Shown: piece after piece, positions 1 through 8,109 of the stretch | How the letters are laid out: the number at the start of each line of letters is the position of its first letter | Position numbering within the stretch: the first letter of the stretch is position 1 | Assembly: GCA_903917615.1 (NCBI GenBank) | Contig: CAIXBH010000213.1 | Location: 1 to 42,774, forward strand | Length of the DNA stretch: 42,774 nt | Source of the DNA: an uncultured Chloroflexota bacterium | GTDB lineage: Bacteria; Chloroflexota; Dehalococcoidia; UBA2979 | Reading direction: 5' to 3' | The notes under the pieces: generated by a model | Database searches by the model: none | What the model was told of the DNA's origin: nothing | The model's input: the letters and a program-made list of their open reading frames with translations, nothing else | Translations under genes and position numbers: made by a program

Positions 1-280
1 CGGCGCGGCGGGCGAGCTCGACGTGCGCCTCACCGTCGGTGCCATGCGGACGGAACATGTCGATGTAGGGCTCGCGACCGGTAAGTGAGCGGAACGCCAG
101 CGGCTGCACGAACTGCGTCGCCGACGGCGTCAGCGCGACGTCCACCGTCGCGCCGGCCTGCACGAGGCGGCTCGCGATCTCGAGCGCCTTGTAGCAGGCG
201 ATCGACCCGCTCACGCCGAGGACCACGTGCTTGCCGCGAAGCGGGTCGCCGGGACGGCCCGGCAGCAGTGGGGCGGTCAT
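1..280 (-). CDS. coaBC: CoaBC N-terminus (partial): phosphopantothenoylcysteine decarboxylase/synthase
   Basis: Reading the minus strand from the ATG at 280 gives a flavoprotein-like N-terminus with GVSGSIACYKALEIASRL, the hallmark of the Dfp/CoaBC flavin-binding decarboxylase domain. It continues as an open frame to the window edge, so only about 93 residues are visible. CoaBC couples 4'-phosphopantothenate to cysteine and decarboxylates the product, two steps of coenzyme A synthesis. Its start overlaps the stop of coaX by 4 nt (277-280), so the two CoA-pathway genes are probably co-translated. Whether the C-terminal CoaB domain is present cannot be seen here. Confidence 0.9.
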   Translation of the reverse strand, partial: MTAPLLPGRPGDPLRGKHVVLGVSGSIACYKALEIASRLVQAGATVDVALTPSATQFVQPLAFRSLTGREPYIDMFRPHGTDGEAHVELARRA

Positions 281-1068
281 CGGTTGGCCTCGTAGACCAG
301 GCGCAGGCCGTCGAGGTTGAGGTCTGGTTCGATCACGTCGAAGCAGCCGGCCTCCTCGGCGAGGAGGTTCACATAGCCGCCCGTACCAATCACGAGGGCC
401 TCTTCGCCAATCTCCTGCTTGAAGCGACGCACCATGCCACGCACCAACTCGACATAGCCGAAGAAGATGCCCGACTGCATCGAGTGGACGGTGTTGCGAC
501 CGATCGGACCGTCCGGGTGCGCGATGGCGACGCGGTGCAGCATCGCCGCGCGACTGAACAGCGCCTGCGACGCGAGCCCGATGCCGGGTGCGATCGCGCC
601 ACCAAGATAGTCGCCATCCCTCGACACAGCGTCGAACACGCAGGCGGTGCCGAGGTCCACGATGATCATCGGCGGGTCGTACTTGTCGAGCGCGGCGACC
701 GCGTGCAGTACGCGGTCCGGACCTACCTCACGCGGGTTGTCGTAGAGGACGCGCACGCCGGTCTTCACACCGGGACCGACAACGATCGGGTCGACCCCGA
801 AGTGATCGCGACAGACCTGCTGGAAGGTGAGGATGAGCGGCGGTACCGTCGACGAGATGATCGCCGCTCCCACATCCGCAGGACCTAAGTCCTTGCTGCG
901 GAGCAGGCCCAGCAACAGGATCGCGTACTCGTCGGCGAAGTTGTCCTGATCCGTTGCGATGCGAAACGTCGCTATGAGTGCGTCCTCATCGAAGACGCCG
1001 ATCGCAACACTGGTGTTGCCGATGTCGATCGCGAGCAGGTGATTGAGCGGTGTCGCGTCATCGCGCAT
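277..1068 (-). CDS. coaX: Type III pantothenate kinase CoaX
   Basis: The 263-residue protein phosphorylates pantothenate, the first committed step of CoA synthesis. Visible motifs are the N-terminal phosphate-binding DIGNT (residues 15-19), GPDR, the DLGTA motif and GGAIAPG, all typical of type III kinases of the ASKHA fold. The open frame runs upstream to 1188, but I place the start at 1068, where an ATG follows a strong GGAGG at a spacing of 7 nt; the extra upstream 40 residues look non-homologous. It is divergent from dnaA and overlaps coaBC by 4 nt. Length is normal for the family. Confidence 0.95.
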   Translation of the reverse strand: MRDDATPLNHLLAIDIGNTSVAIGVFDEDALIATFRIATDQDNFADEYAILLLGLLRSKDLGPADVGAAIISSTVPPLILTFQQVCRDHFGVDPIVVGPGVKTGVRVLYDNPREVGPDRVLHAVAALDKYDPPMIIVDLGTACVFDAVSRDGDYLGGAIAPGIGLASQALFSRAAMLHRVAIAHPDGPIGRNTVHSMQSGIFFGYVELVRGMVRRFKQEIGEEALVIGTGGYVNLLAEEAGCFDVIEPDLNLDGLRLVYEANR

Positions 1069-1393
1069 ATCGAACCTCCGTCGATACGCCGCCGTTGCAC
1101 GGTCGACGTTCGAGTGCGTTCCGTTGCGATGCAGTATAGGACGCACGCATCGATCCATCGCATAGCGTGATAGACGTGACGCCGACACGAAAATGATCCG
1201 GGATTTTCACGCGCGCGCGACTGTTATTGGCTTGATCGGCTCGGAAGGCCAGTGCTACATTTCTGCCCGGTCGACACACGCGTCGTTTGCGGCACACGCG
1301 ACGCACGGGGCGGCCCCCGAACACGTTTCTACTACGGTCCTCTGGGCCGCTGTCCCGACATCCAATCGGCATGCTTTCCCGATCGAATGGTCA

Positions 1394-1405
1394 CGCAACG
1401 TTGCG
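1394..1405. repeat. Perfect 12-bp palindrome upstream of dnaA
   Basis: CGCAACGTTGCG is self-complementary and ends 64 nt before the dnaA start. Its position between the likely promoter and the gene suits a repressor or activator site. The binding protein is unknown. Confidence 0.5.
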
Positions 1406-1429
1406 CGGCCTCTTGGGAGTGTGCGTTAC

Positions 1430-1444
1430 CTCGCATGATGCGAG
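1430..1444. repeat. 7-bp-arm inverted repeat upstream of dnaA
   Basis: CTCGCAT and ATGCGAG are exact reverse complements separated by a single G. The repeat lies 25 nt before the GTG of dnaA, so it would fall in the 5' leader or at the transcription start. Confidence 0.5.
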
Positions 1445-1469
1445 TGCGTGAGATGGAGACCTGCTACCG

Positions 1470-2810
1470 GTGGAAGACGACCCCATCGCATTGTGGCAGG
1501 CAGTCCTCAAGGATCTTTCCTCGCAGGTCTCTCGGGCGAACTTCGACACCTGGCTCGACGGCACGCAGGGCATTCGCCTCGACGGCGAAGACCTCGTCGT
1601 CGGCACGCGGTCCGAGTTCGTCACGGAGTGGCTGCAGAAGCGCCTCCGCCCGTCGATCATCCGCTCGCTGACTGATCTCGCGGGCCGGCCGATGGACGTG
1701 GCCTTCGAGCCGCTGCGCGGTCTCGATGACCAGGTGGCCGCGCTCAACGAGCCGGGCGCCCCGCGCACCTCGCAGCCGCGTCCGCGCCTGCGTGAGCGCT
1801 ACACCTTCGACAACTACATCGTCGGGCCCAGCAACCGTCTCGCCTTCGCGGCGGTCGAGGGTGTCGCGCACGACGCCGGGCACCTCTACAACCCCCTGTT
1901 CATCTACGGCGCGGCGGGCCTGGGCAAGACGCACCTGCTGCACGCCGTGGGCCACGCGCTCCTCGAGCAGAACCTGCACGTGGTCTACCTGAGCGCCGAG
2001 GCGTTCACGAACCAGCTCATCACCGCGATCCAGCAGCGCAAGATGGACGACTTCCGCGCGCGCTACCGCTCCGCGGACGCGCTGCTGATGGACGACGTGC
2101 AGTTCATCGCCGGCAAAGAGCAGACGCAGGAAGAGTTCTTCTACACGTTCAACGAGCTCTACGAGGCCGGCAAGCAGATCGTCATCACCTCCGACAAGAG
2201 CCCGGCGCACATCCAGCACCTCGAAGATCGTCTGCGCACCCGCTTCGAGTGGGGCATGATCGCGGACCTCCAGGCGCCGGACATGGAGACGCGCATGGCG
2301 ATCCTCCGGCACAAGGCCGAGGAGCAGCACATCCGCGTCCGCGACGACGTGCTGCAGGTCATCGCATCGCGCTTCAAGAACAACATCCGCGAGCTCGAGG
2401 GATCGCTGACGCGCGTCGTCGCGTACTCGCGCCTGACGGGCGAGTCGCTGTCGCCGGAGCTGGTGCACTCGGCGCTCGCATCGCTGGAGCCGACCGAGCC
2501 GCGCCTGCCGCCGTCGCCCGAGCTGATCATGGACACCGTCTGCCGGTACTTCGACATCGACCGCACGGGCCTGCTCTCGCAGAGCCGCGAGAAGCGCGTC
2601 GCGTACCCGCGGCAGATCGCGATGTACCTCATGCGCGAGCTCGCGCACCGCTCGCTCGTGGAGATCGGCGACGCCCTGGGCGGTCGCGACCACTCCACGG
2701 TGCACCACGGCTGGCGGAAGATGGAGCGCTCGCTCGCCATCGACCCCGAGACGAAGCGCGACATCGGCAGCCTGCGCGAGATGATCGAGCAGTCGCGCCG
2801 CATCGCGTAG
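1470..2810 (+). CDS. dnaA: Chromosomal replication initiator DnaA
   Basis: The 446-residue protein is a full-length DnaA, the AAA+ ATPase that binds DnaA boxes and opens oriC. Domain I is residues 1-80, followed by a short variable linker. The AAA+ core has Walker A GAAGLGKTHLL (about 147-157) and Walker B LLMDD (205-209). The DNA-binding domain IV carries GGRDHSTVHH (about 404-413). Start is GTG at 1470; the ATG at 1453 is out of frame. Downstream is a gap rich in DnaA boxes and then obgE. The common dnaA-dnaN order is absent; dnaN is not in this window. Confidence 0.98.
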   Translation: MEDDPIALWQAVLKDLSSQVSRANFDTWLDGTQGIRLDGEDLVVGTRSEFVTEWLQKRLRPSIIRSLTDLAGRPMDVAFEPLRGLDDQVAALNEPGAPRTSQPRPRLRERYTFDNYIVGPSNRLAFAAVEGVAHDAGHLYNPLFIYGAAGLGKTHLLHAVGHALLEQNLHVVYLSAEAFTNQLITAIQQRKMDDFRARYRSADALLMDDVQFIAGKEQTQEEFFYTFNELYEAGKQIVITSDKSPAHIQHLEDRLRTRFEWGMIADLQAPDMETRMAILRHKAEEQHIRVRDDVLQVIASRFKNNIRELEGSLTRVVAYSRLTGESLSPELVHSALASLEPTEPRLPPSPELIMDTVCRYFDIDRTGLLSQSREKRVAYPRQIAMYLMRELAHRSLVEIGDALGGRDHSTVHHGWRKMERSLAIDPETKRDIGSLREMIEQSRRIA

Positions 2811-3322
2811 CAGCCGCCAGACTCGAGCCCCTCACCTGCGGACGCTTGCACCCTCGATATGACGAGGTTCACACCTGCGCGTCGCGCTGCATATCCACAA
2901 CCTGACCGGTTATCCCCGTTCTGTCTGGATGAATTGATCGGGGACCGCGGACGATGAACGGGCGATCACGACGCTACGTTTCACGGGAAACTGCGGATCA
3001 TCGGTACACACACGTGCTTCATTCATTGGCGTTTAGCGTCGACAAACGGGCCTCAGACTGTGGATATCCAAGGGGTGTTGTGGGTACTGGTCGGTGACGT
3101 GGATCATGCGTTCTGACTGCGCGCCGCGCGGACGAACAGCCGTCCACAGGCCGCGACCTCGACGCCGGAAGTGTGCGCATCAGCAGAACGCCTCGGACAG
3201 ATTCGAGCCAGATTCACCATCCACACTGTCCACACCACTACGATGACGATGATCCGCTGTCACACTGGATCAGTTCCCATCTCATCTCTCCAACAATTCG
3301 TATCCACAGGATTCGTGCAGCC
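2811..3322. other. Candidate replication origin (oriC) with DnaA-box-like sites
   Basis: This 512-bp noncoding gap directly follows dnaA and is less GC-rich than its surroundings. It contains DnaA-box-like 9-mers close to TTATCCACA: ATATCCACA at 2891-2899, TTATCCCCG at 2910-2918, the reverse site TGTGGATAT at 3059-3067, CCGTCCACA at 3140-3148, CCATCCACA at 3217-3225, CTGTCCACA at 3226-3234 and GTATCCACA at 3300-3308. AT-richer patches near 3018-3035 and 3280-3305 could serve for unwinding. The box clustering and position beside dnaA are seen; origin function is inferred. Confidence 0.75.
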
Positions 3323-4600
3323 GTGATCGATTCAGCCATCATCGAAGCCGTGGGCGGCCGGGGCGGGGACGGCGCCGTCTCCTTCCTCCGCGAGAAGTTC
3401 ATGCCGAACGGCGGGCCCGACGGCGGTGACGGCGGTCGAGGTGGCGACGTCGTGCTGGTCGCGGACCACCGCACCGCGACGCTCGACCGGTTCGCGGACG
3501 GACGCGCCCGTGTCGCGACCGCTGGCGGCAACGGCGGCCCTAACCAGCGTCGAGGTGCCTCGGGCCACATGCTCGAGCTGCTGGTGCCGATCGGCACGAC
3601 GGTCTGGGCGATCGACAGCGACGAGACCGGGACGCCCCTCGCGGACCTCTCGACGGACGGCGAGCGCTACACCATCGCGCGCGGCGGTCGAGGTGGCTGG
3701 GGCAACCGCCGCTTCGCGACGCCGACGCGCCAGGCGCCCAAGTGGGCGCAGTCCGGCTCCGAGGGCGATCACGTCACGCTGCGGCTCGAGCTGAAACTGC
3801 TCGCGGACGTCGGGCTCGTCGGGCTGCCGAACGCCGGCAAGTCGACTCTGCTCAAGGCATGGAGCCGCGCGACCCCGAAGATCGCCTCGTACCCGTTCAC
3901 GACGCTCGAGCCGCAGCTCGGGGTCGTGGCGCTGGGCTACGACTCCTTCGTCGCAGCGGACATCCCCGGCCTCATCGAGGGCGCCAGCGAGGGCGTGGGG
4001 CTGGGGATCGAGTTCCTCCGCCACATCGAGCGGACGAAGGTGCTGGTGCACCTCCTGGACATGTCCCGTGAGGATCCGCTGGAGGATCTGGAGCTCATCA
4101 ACGGCGAACTCGAGGCCTTCGGGCACGGGTTGGCCGAGAAGCCGCAGATCCTCGGTCTGAACAAGGTGGACGACCCGGACGCGCGCGCACGCGTGGAGCT
4201 GCTCGAAGCGGACATCAAGCGCCTCGGCGTGCCGTGGGTGGCGATGTCCGGCGTGAGCGGCGAGGGCACGCGTCAGATGGCCGAGATCGCGCTGCACACG
4301 CTGCGCCAGATCCAGTCCGAGGAGAAGTACGTCGCGGCGCAGGTGCTGCCCGTGCTGACGCCCGCGCCCGCGCGACGCAGCCGCTTCGAAGCGGTGCGCG
4401 GCGAGGACGGCGTGGTAGACGTGAGCGGCGCGACGCCTTCGTGGCTGGCGCGCACCCTCGACCTGCACGAGCGCGAGCCGCGCGAGGAGTTCTTCACGCG
4501 GCTGCGGCGCATGGGCGTGCATCGCGGCGTCGCGCGTCTCGGTGTGAAGCCGGGTGAGCGCATCCGCGTCGGCGGCGTCGAGATTGCGTGGGAGACCTAG
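3323..4600 (+). CDS. obgE: Obg-family GTPase ObgE/CgtA
   Basis: The 425-residue protein has the three Obg domains. The glycine-rich N-terminal fold includes GGPDGGDGGRGGDV (about 30-43). The GTPase domain has GLPNAGKST (167-175), DIPGLIEGA and NKVD. A C-terminal OCT domain fills roughly 350-425. Obg binds the large ribosomal subunit and acts in ribosome maturation and stress control. The open frame extends upstream to 3173 through the DnaA-box region, but homology starts at the GTG at 3323 (VIDSAIIEAVGG), so I take that start despite a weak ribosome site. The last DnaA-box-like site lies only 15 nt upstream. Confidence 0.96.
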   Translation: MIDSAIIEAVGGRGGDGAVSFLREKFMPNGGPDGGDGGRGGDVVLVADHRTATLDRFADGRARVATAGGNGGPNQRRGASGHMLELLVPIGTTVWAIDSDETGTPLADLSTDGERYTIARGGRGGWGNRRFATPTRQAPKWAQSGSEGDHVTLRLELKLLADVGLVGLPNAGKSTLLKAWSRATPKIASYPFTTLEPQLGVVALGYDSFVAADIPGLIEGASEGVGLGIEFLRHIERTKVLVHLLDMSREDPLEDLELINGELEAFGHGLAEKPQILGLNKVDDPDARARVELLEADIKRLGVPWVAMSGVSGEGTRQMAEIALHTLRQIQSEEKYVAAQVLPVLTPAPARRSRFEAVRGEDGVVDVSGATPSWLARTLDLHEREPREEFFTRLRRMGVHRGVARLGVKPGERIRVGGVEIAWET

Positions 4601-4619
4601 CGGTGTCGATGACTTCGTG

Positions 4620-4847
4620 GGGCGGCCCACCCCCTGGCCCCCTCCCTGCGCGGGAGGGGGGATCAGAAGTCAGAAGTTTGTTTTCTCCCATCCCCCCGGC
4701 CCCCTTCCCTAGCGGGACGGGGGAGCTGGCGGGCGCGCTCCGCGCCTCGCGAGATCAGAGAAGCGGGGGCCCAGCGTTGTGGGGGTGCAACCCCCACAAC
4801 TGTTCATCCCCCTCCCGCGTAGGGAGGGGGCAGGGGGTGGGCCGCCC
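4620..4847. repeat. Composite palindromic repeat, complete copy with 40-bp terminal inverted repeats
   Basis: The ends 4620-4660 and 4808-4847 are near-perfect inverted copies of each other, starting GGGCGGCCCACCCCCTG and closing with the complement. Each arm holds its own small hairpin (CCCCCTCCC to GGGAGGGGG). The core contains the hairpin GTTGTGGGGGT-GCA-ACCCCCACAAC at 4776-4800. No protein is encoded. This MITE-like layout is the clearest copy of a family dispersed through the window; it fills nearly the whole obgE-nadD gap. Confidence 0.8.
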
Positions 4848-4877
4848 ATCGCGTGAGGTTGAGCTGCGAGGACGCGA

Positions 4878-5504
4878 GTGACTGGCGCGCGTCCTCGACG
4901 GTCCGGGATCCTCGGCGGGACGTTCGATCCGCCGCACCGGGCGCACCTCGCTCTGGCCGAGGCGGCCAAGGTGGCGCTGGACCTCGACCGGGTGCTGTTC
5001 ATCCCGGCCGGCGATCCCTGGCGGAAGGCCGGCAGCGGCGTGAGCGAGGCGAGCGACCGGCTCGCCCTCGTCCGTGCGGCGGTCGCGGACCTGCCCTGGG
5101 CCGAGGTGAGCACGATCGAGATCGACCGCGAGGGGCCGACGTACACCCTCGACACGGTCGAGGCGCTGCGCGCGGCTGCGCCGGACGACGCGTGGTGGTT
5201 CATCCTCGGCGCGGACGCGCTGCACGACATCCCGCGCTGGCACGAGCCGGCGGGCCTGGTGTCGCTGGTGCGGCTCGCGGTGGCGAGGCGCGGCGATGAG
5301 ACCGCGCCCCTCGTGACGCCGGAACTGGCAGCGGCGGTGCCGGGCATCGAGGACCGCATCGACGTCGTGCCGATGCCGCTCCTCGACATTTCGGCGACGG
5401 ACATCCGCGAGCGTGTGCGCGCGCGCCGCTCGACCGAGGGGCTGATCCCGGGCGCGGTGCGGTCGGAGATCCTCGCGCGGGGGCTGTACCTCCGCGAGGA
5501 CTGA
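4878..5504 (+). CDS. nadD: Nicotinate-nucleotide adenylyltransferase NadD
   Basis: The 208-residue protein transfers AMP from ATP to nicotinate mononucleotide in NAD synthesis. It has the nucleotidyltransferase motif GGTFDPPHRAH (about 13-23) and the C-terminal DISATDIRERV, which matches the ISSTxIR signature. GTG at 4878 is the start, with AGGA about 8 nt upstream. In many bacteria nadD follows obgE, as here, although a repeat element separates them. The usual downstream rsfS is not seen; another repeat follows. Confidence 0.96.
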   Translation: MTGARPRRSGILGGTFDPPHRAHLALAEAAKVALDLDRVLFIPAGDPWRKAGSGVSEASDRLALVRAAVADLPWAEVSTIEIDREGPTYTLDTVEALRAAAPDDAWWFILGADALHDIPRWHEPAGLVSLVRLAVARRGDETAPLVTPELAAAVPGIEDRIDVVPMPLLDISATDIRERVRARRSTEGLIPGAVRSEILARGLYLRED

Positions 5505-5510
5505 AGCAAT

Positions 5511-5628
5511 CCTCACCCCCCGCCCTCTCCCGGTTCGCCGGAGAGGGGGCCTGAATCGAGATTTCGGATCGGGCTCGGGATTCTTACCCCTCGCCCCTTG
5601 AGGGAGAGGGTTGGGGTGAGGGGTGGCG
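5511..5628. repeat. GC-rich intergenic inverted repeat, short variant
   Basis: The left part (CCTCACCCCCCGCCCTCTCC with its small TTCG-loop hairpin) is roughly complementary to the right part (GAGGGAGAGGGTTGGGGTGA). It belongs to the same broad class as the repeat at 4620 but lacks the central GGGG-loop-CCCC module. It sits between convergent nadD and the methyltransferase gene and could act as a terminator. Confidence 0.6.
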
Positions 5629-5659
5629 GCGCGGAGCGCGGCGCTGGACCCGTGACGCC

Positions 5660-6376
5660 CTACACATTCCCCTCGAACCCCTCAGGGGGGCGGCCGATGA
5701 GGATCGAGGCGCGCGGGATCGGCGGGAGCAGGAACGGGCGCAGGCTCGCGTCGCGGACGTACGGGAAGCCGGCCTCGGTGGCGAGGCGGCGCAGCGTCGC
5801 GTCGGAGCGCAGGCGGAGCCGCGAGGTTCCGGTCGCGAGGACGCGGTAGTTCCACGCGTCGAGGCGCGGGTTGCCGCTCGGGCCGAACTCCCACACGACC
5901 GCGAGGCCGCCCGGCTCGAGGACGCGCAGTACCTCGATCAGGAGCGCGCGCGCGTCGTCGTCGTCGAGGTGCTTGAGGACGTAGCCGCAGGTGACGAGGT
6001 TGAACGCGCCGTCGCGGAACGGCAGCGAGGTCGCGGTGGCCTCGACGAGGCCGGCGCCGCGGCGCGGGTTGCGCTCGTCGGCCGCCGCGAGCCGCAGCGC
6101 CGCGCGCGAGAAGTCGAGGCCGACGGGGGCGACGTCGCAGCCGAGCTGGTCGTCCAGCGCGCGCAGGATGGTGCCGCGCCCGCAGCCGATGTCGAGGAGC
6201 CGCGTGGAGGCGTCGAGCTTGAGGTTCTCGGGCAGCCGGTAGAGGGGCGCGTTGGCGAGCCACTGTCCCTGGCCCATGAACCAGCGGATGCCGAACGCGC
6301 TGGGCGAGGCGCCTTGCAGCCACCGCTCATACTCGGCGTGTCGCGCGGCCTGCTCGAGGTGGCTCGATGTGGTCAT
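5660..6376 (-). CDS. Class I SAM-dependent methyltransferase
   Basis: This 238-residue protein has motif I LLDIGCGRGTILRAL, an acidic motif II region (PVGLDFSRAAL), and a motif IV-like stretch FNLVTCGYVLKHLDDDDA, all of the Methyltransf_11/25 type. The substrate cannot be told from the sequence. I use the ATG at 6376 because the 21 upstream residues of the open frame (to 6439) look unrelated; no strong ribosome site is visible at either. It is divergent from the membrane protein gene at 6415, with 38 bp between them. Confidence 0.85.
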   Translation of the reverse strand: MTTSSHLEQAARHAEYERWLQGASPSAFGIRWFMGQGQWLANAPLYRLPENLKLDASTRLLDIGCGRGTILRALDDQLGCDVAPVGLDFSRAALRLAAADERNPRRGAGLVEATATSLPFRDGAFNLVTCGYVLKHLDDDDARALLIEVLRVLEPGGLAVVWEFGPSGNPRLDAWNYRVLATGTSRLRLRSDATLRRLATEAGFPYVRDASLRPFLLPPIPRASILIGRPPEGFEGNV

Positions 6377-6414
6377 GCGCCCATGGTGGCATGCGCCGAG
6401 GGGGCGCTCAAACG

Positions 6415-7023
6415 ATGCGATTGCCGATCGGATCCGCACTCAATCGAGACGGACTGCGCAAGACTGTCAGGCTGATCATCCCCGGCGTTCTCGTCCTCTT
6501 GCTCCTCGGACCGGCATTCGAGTTCGCTCGCCGAGCGAATGAGCTGGCGCAATCGGCGGTCAGTCTGGAGAGCGGCTTGGTCGGGAGGGCCGCTGCCACG
6601 TGCGATCCATCGCGACTCGTCGATGCTGACCGAGTTCGAGCACGTCAGTTCCGTTCTGGAGCATGCGATCCAGTTGAGCGGTGGTCAGGTGATCGGTCGG
6701 CGCTCACGTTATCGAACCGGCAACGGATAGGTCTCAATCGGCAAGTCGGGCGGCCTGACGGATACGGATCTTCGGCAACATTCGAGGTGCCATGCTGGGA
6801 CCTCGTGCGGGATCAAGATGGAAATGTAGAAAGCGATCCGCTGAGTGATTTCGGAGGGAAGTTCGGGGTTGACACGTACGAGTTGCGGCAAGCCTGTGGT
6901 CTCGCCCGAGAGACCCGATCGGCAGCAGTCGCCGTTGGTATCGGTGCCCTGTTAGGCGCGCTCTCAGCGATTGTTGTGGTGCGCAGGATGCGGGAATTCG
7001 AGTTCCTCGCTCGACGGATCTAG
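6415..7023 (+). CDS. Hypothetical two-TM membrane protein
   Basis: I do not recognise this 202-residue protein. It has an N-terminal membrane segment (about 19-35, VRLIIPGVLVLLLLGPAF), a long hydrophilic part with four cysteines that would face outside, and a second segment near the C-terminus (about 175-195, SAAVAVGIGALLGALSAIVV). ATG at 6415 is preceded by GAGGGGG. The region looks less GC-rich at third codon positions than its neighbours, which hints at transfer or weak selection. It is convergent with the unknown gene that ends at 7045. Confidence 0.65.
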   Translation: MRLPIGSALNRDGLRKTVRLIIPGVLVLLLLGPAFEFARRANELAQSAVSLESGLVGRAAATCDPSRLVDADRVRARQFRSGACDPVERWSGDRSALTLSNRQRIGLNRQVGRPDGYGSSATFEVPCWDLVRDQDGNVESDPLSDFGGKFGVDTYELRQACGLARETRSAAVAVGIGALLGALSAIVVVRRMREFEFLARRI

Positions 7024-7044
7024 TGCGCTTCCGTCGACATCGCC

Positions 7045-7527
7045 CTAGCGCGGCCGCTCGGCGTGGCGCTCCTGGGTCTCGAGGTCGAAGGACATACGCA
7101 CACGGGCGTCGCGCGCTGCTGCCCAATCGCACATCGTGGCGAGCTCGAGGAGGCGCGGCGCGAGGTGCTCGTAGCCCTCGATGAGGGGCGCGAGGCGCTC
7201 GTCGGGGTGGTCCCACGCGTTGGCGATGGCGCGCGCGCAGGCGGCGAGGTCGACGGCGGGCTGCCAGGAGCGCTCCATCTCGCGCCTGTCGGCTTCGCCT
7301 TCGACGTTGCGGTCGGCGTATTTCACGATCGGCTTGAGGTCGAGCTTGTAGACGCGCCGCAGGTGCATGGCTGCGTTGGCGAGCTCGTGCGTGCCGCCGA
7401 ACTCGACGCTGTACGCCCATGAGGCGAAGAAGAGGATGACGACGGGGTCGTCGGTGAACGTGAAGGGGCACGCCTCGGCGGCGTCGAATTCGACGAAGAA
7501 GCGTTGCGGGCCGGCGTACGACTGCAT
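7045..7527 (-). CDS. Hypothetical protein, 160 aa
   Basis: I do not recognise a family. The protein starts MQSYAGPQRFFVEFDAAEAC and is soluble and rich in Ala, Glu and Arg, with likely helices (LANAAMHLRRVYKLDLKPIV). It has no signal peptide. The open frame reaches 7890, but the upstream 121 codons lie in dispersed repeat DNA and resemble translations of other repeat copies, so I start at the ATG at 7527. The stop lies just beyond the convergent gene ending at 7023. Confidence 0.65.
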   Translation of the reverse strand: MQSYAGPQRFFVEFDAAEACPFTFTDDPVVILFFASWAYSVEFGGTHELANAAMHLRRVYKLDLKPIVKYADRNVEGEADRREMERSWQPAVDLAACARAIANAWDHPDERLAPLIEGYEHLAPRLLELATMCDWAAARDARVRMSFDLETQERHAERPR

Positions 7528-7576
7528 GCGCAGATCGTACCCGGCCCGCGCGGCAGAGCAGAAGGGGAAAGCAGAG

Positions 7577-7833
7577 CCCACCCCCCGGCCCCCTCCCGCG
7601 GAGCGGGAGGGGGAGGAAGAAAGAAGAACAGAGATGGGGACGCGGAGCGTCCCCAAGCCCCAGGGGGAGCCACGTTGTCTCAGGTGGCTCCGGTGCGAGT
7701 GATTCCTCGCGCCGACCGGAGGAACGGGACGCGATCCGCTCGCGTCGAGGAAGAACGAGACCTGACGAATGGCGACGCAGCGATCGCTCCTCGCCCATTT
7801 ATGGGAGAGGGGAGGGGGTGAGGGCGCCGTACC
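7577..7833. repeat. Composite palindromic repeat copy
   Basis: The copy begins with the hairpin of CCCCCTCCC and GGGAGGGGG, then the module GATGGGGACGC-GGA-GCGTCCCC, a CCAGGGGGAGCCACGT segment, the conserved GTGCGAGTGATTCCTCGCGC and a closing arm near 7800-7833. The same order of modules recurs in the next copy at 7872 and at 13783. Confidence 0.75.
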
Positions 7834-7871
7834 TGGCGCGCGCAGCAGAGCGTGGTGTCGAGGCACGCGAA

Positions 7872-8036
7872 GGGCGGCCCACCCCCTCACCCCCTCCCTG
7901 CGCGGGAGGGGGAACCAAGCCGAGAGATGGGGACGCTCCGCGTCCCCAAACCCCTTGGGGGAGCCACGTGTGTTTCAGGTAAGTGCGGTGCGAGTGATTC
8001 CACGCTCCGATCAGAAGCGGAGCGTGTGGTCGAGGG
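7872..8036. repeat. Composite palindromic repeat copy
   Basis: It starts GGGCGGCCCACCCCCT as at 4620. The core hairpin GGGGACGC-TCC-GCGTCCCC is followed by AAACCCCTTGGGGGAGCCAC and GGTGCGAGTGATTCCACGC. Together with the copy at 7577 it makes up most of the 582-bp gap between the unknown gene and gyrB. Confidence 0.75.
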
Positions 8037-8059
8037 TTGGATGAACGCGCGGGCGAAAT

Positions 8060-8086
8060 GCGAAGGGCGCCCGCAGGCGCCCTTGC
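8060..8086 (-). terminator. Rho-independent-like terminator of gyrB
   Basis: On the minus strand a 9-bp perfect stem, AAGGGCGCC and GGCGCCCTT (8063-8084) with a 4-nt loop, is followed by a moderately T-rich TTCGCATTTCG. It lies 26 bp past the gyrB stop. The weak T tract keeps confidence moderate. Confidence 0.6.
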
Positions 8087-8109
8087 AGTCCTCGATGTGT
8101 CGAAGAGCG

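Larger units (their letters stand above)
1069..1469. promoter_or_regulatory. coaX/dnaA divergent intergenic region
   Basis: This 401-bp gap must hold the promoters of both coaX and dnaA. A possible rightward promoter is TTGATC at 1232-1237 and TACATT at 1256-1261, with an 18-nt spacer. Close to dnaA lie two inverted repeats: the perfect 12-bp palindrome CGCAACGTTGCG (1394-1405) and CTCGCAT-G-ATGCGAG (1430-1444). They are good operator candidates for control of dnaA, but no known regulator is recognised. I see no RNA gene or convincing ORF in the gap. Confidence 0.45.

Noticed and set aside
3173..3322. 50-residue N-terminal extension of obgE
   Set aside because: It lies in DnaA-box DNA and has no similarity to Obg; the family start is at the GTG at 3323.
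7528..7890. 121-residue N-terminal extension of the unknown gene at 7045
   Set aside because: The sequence is dispersed repeat DNA that gives similar peptides (ARNHSHR) at other copies, so it is a translation of the repeat.
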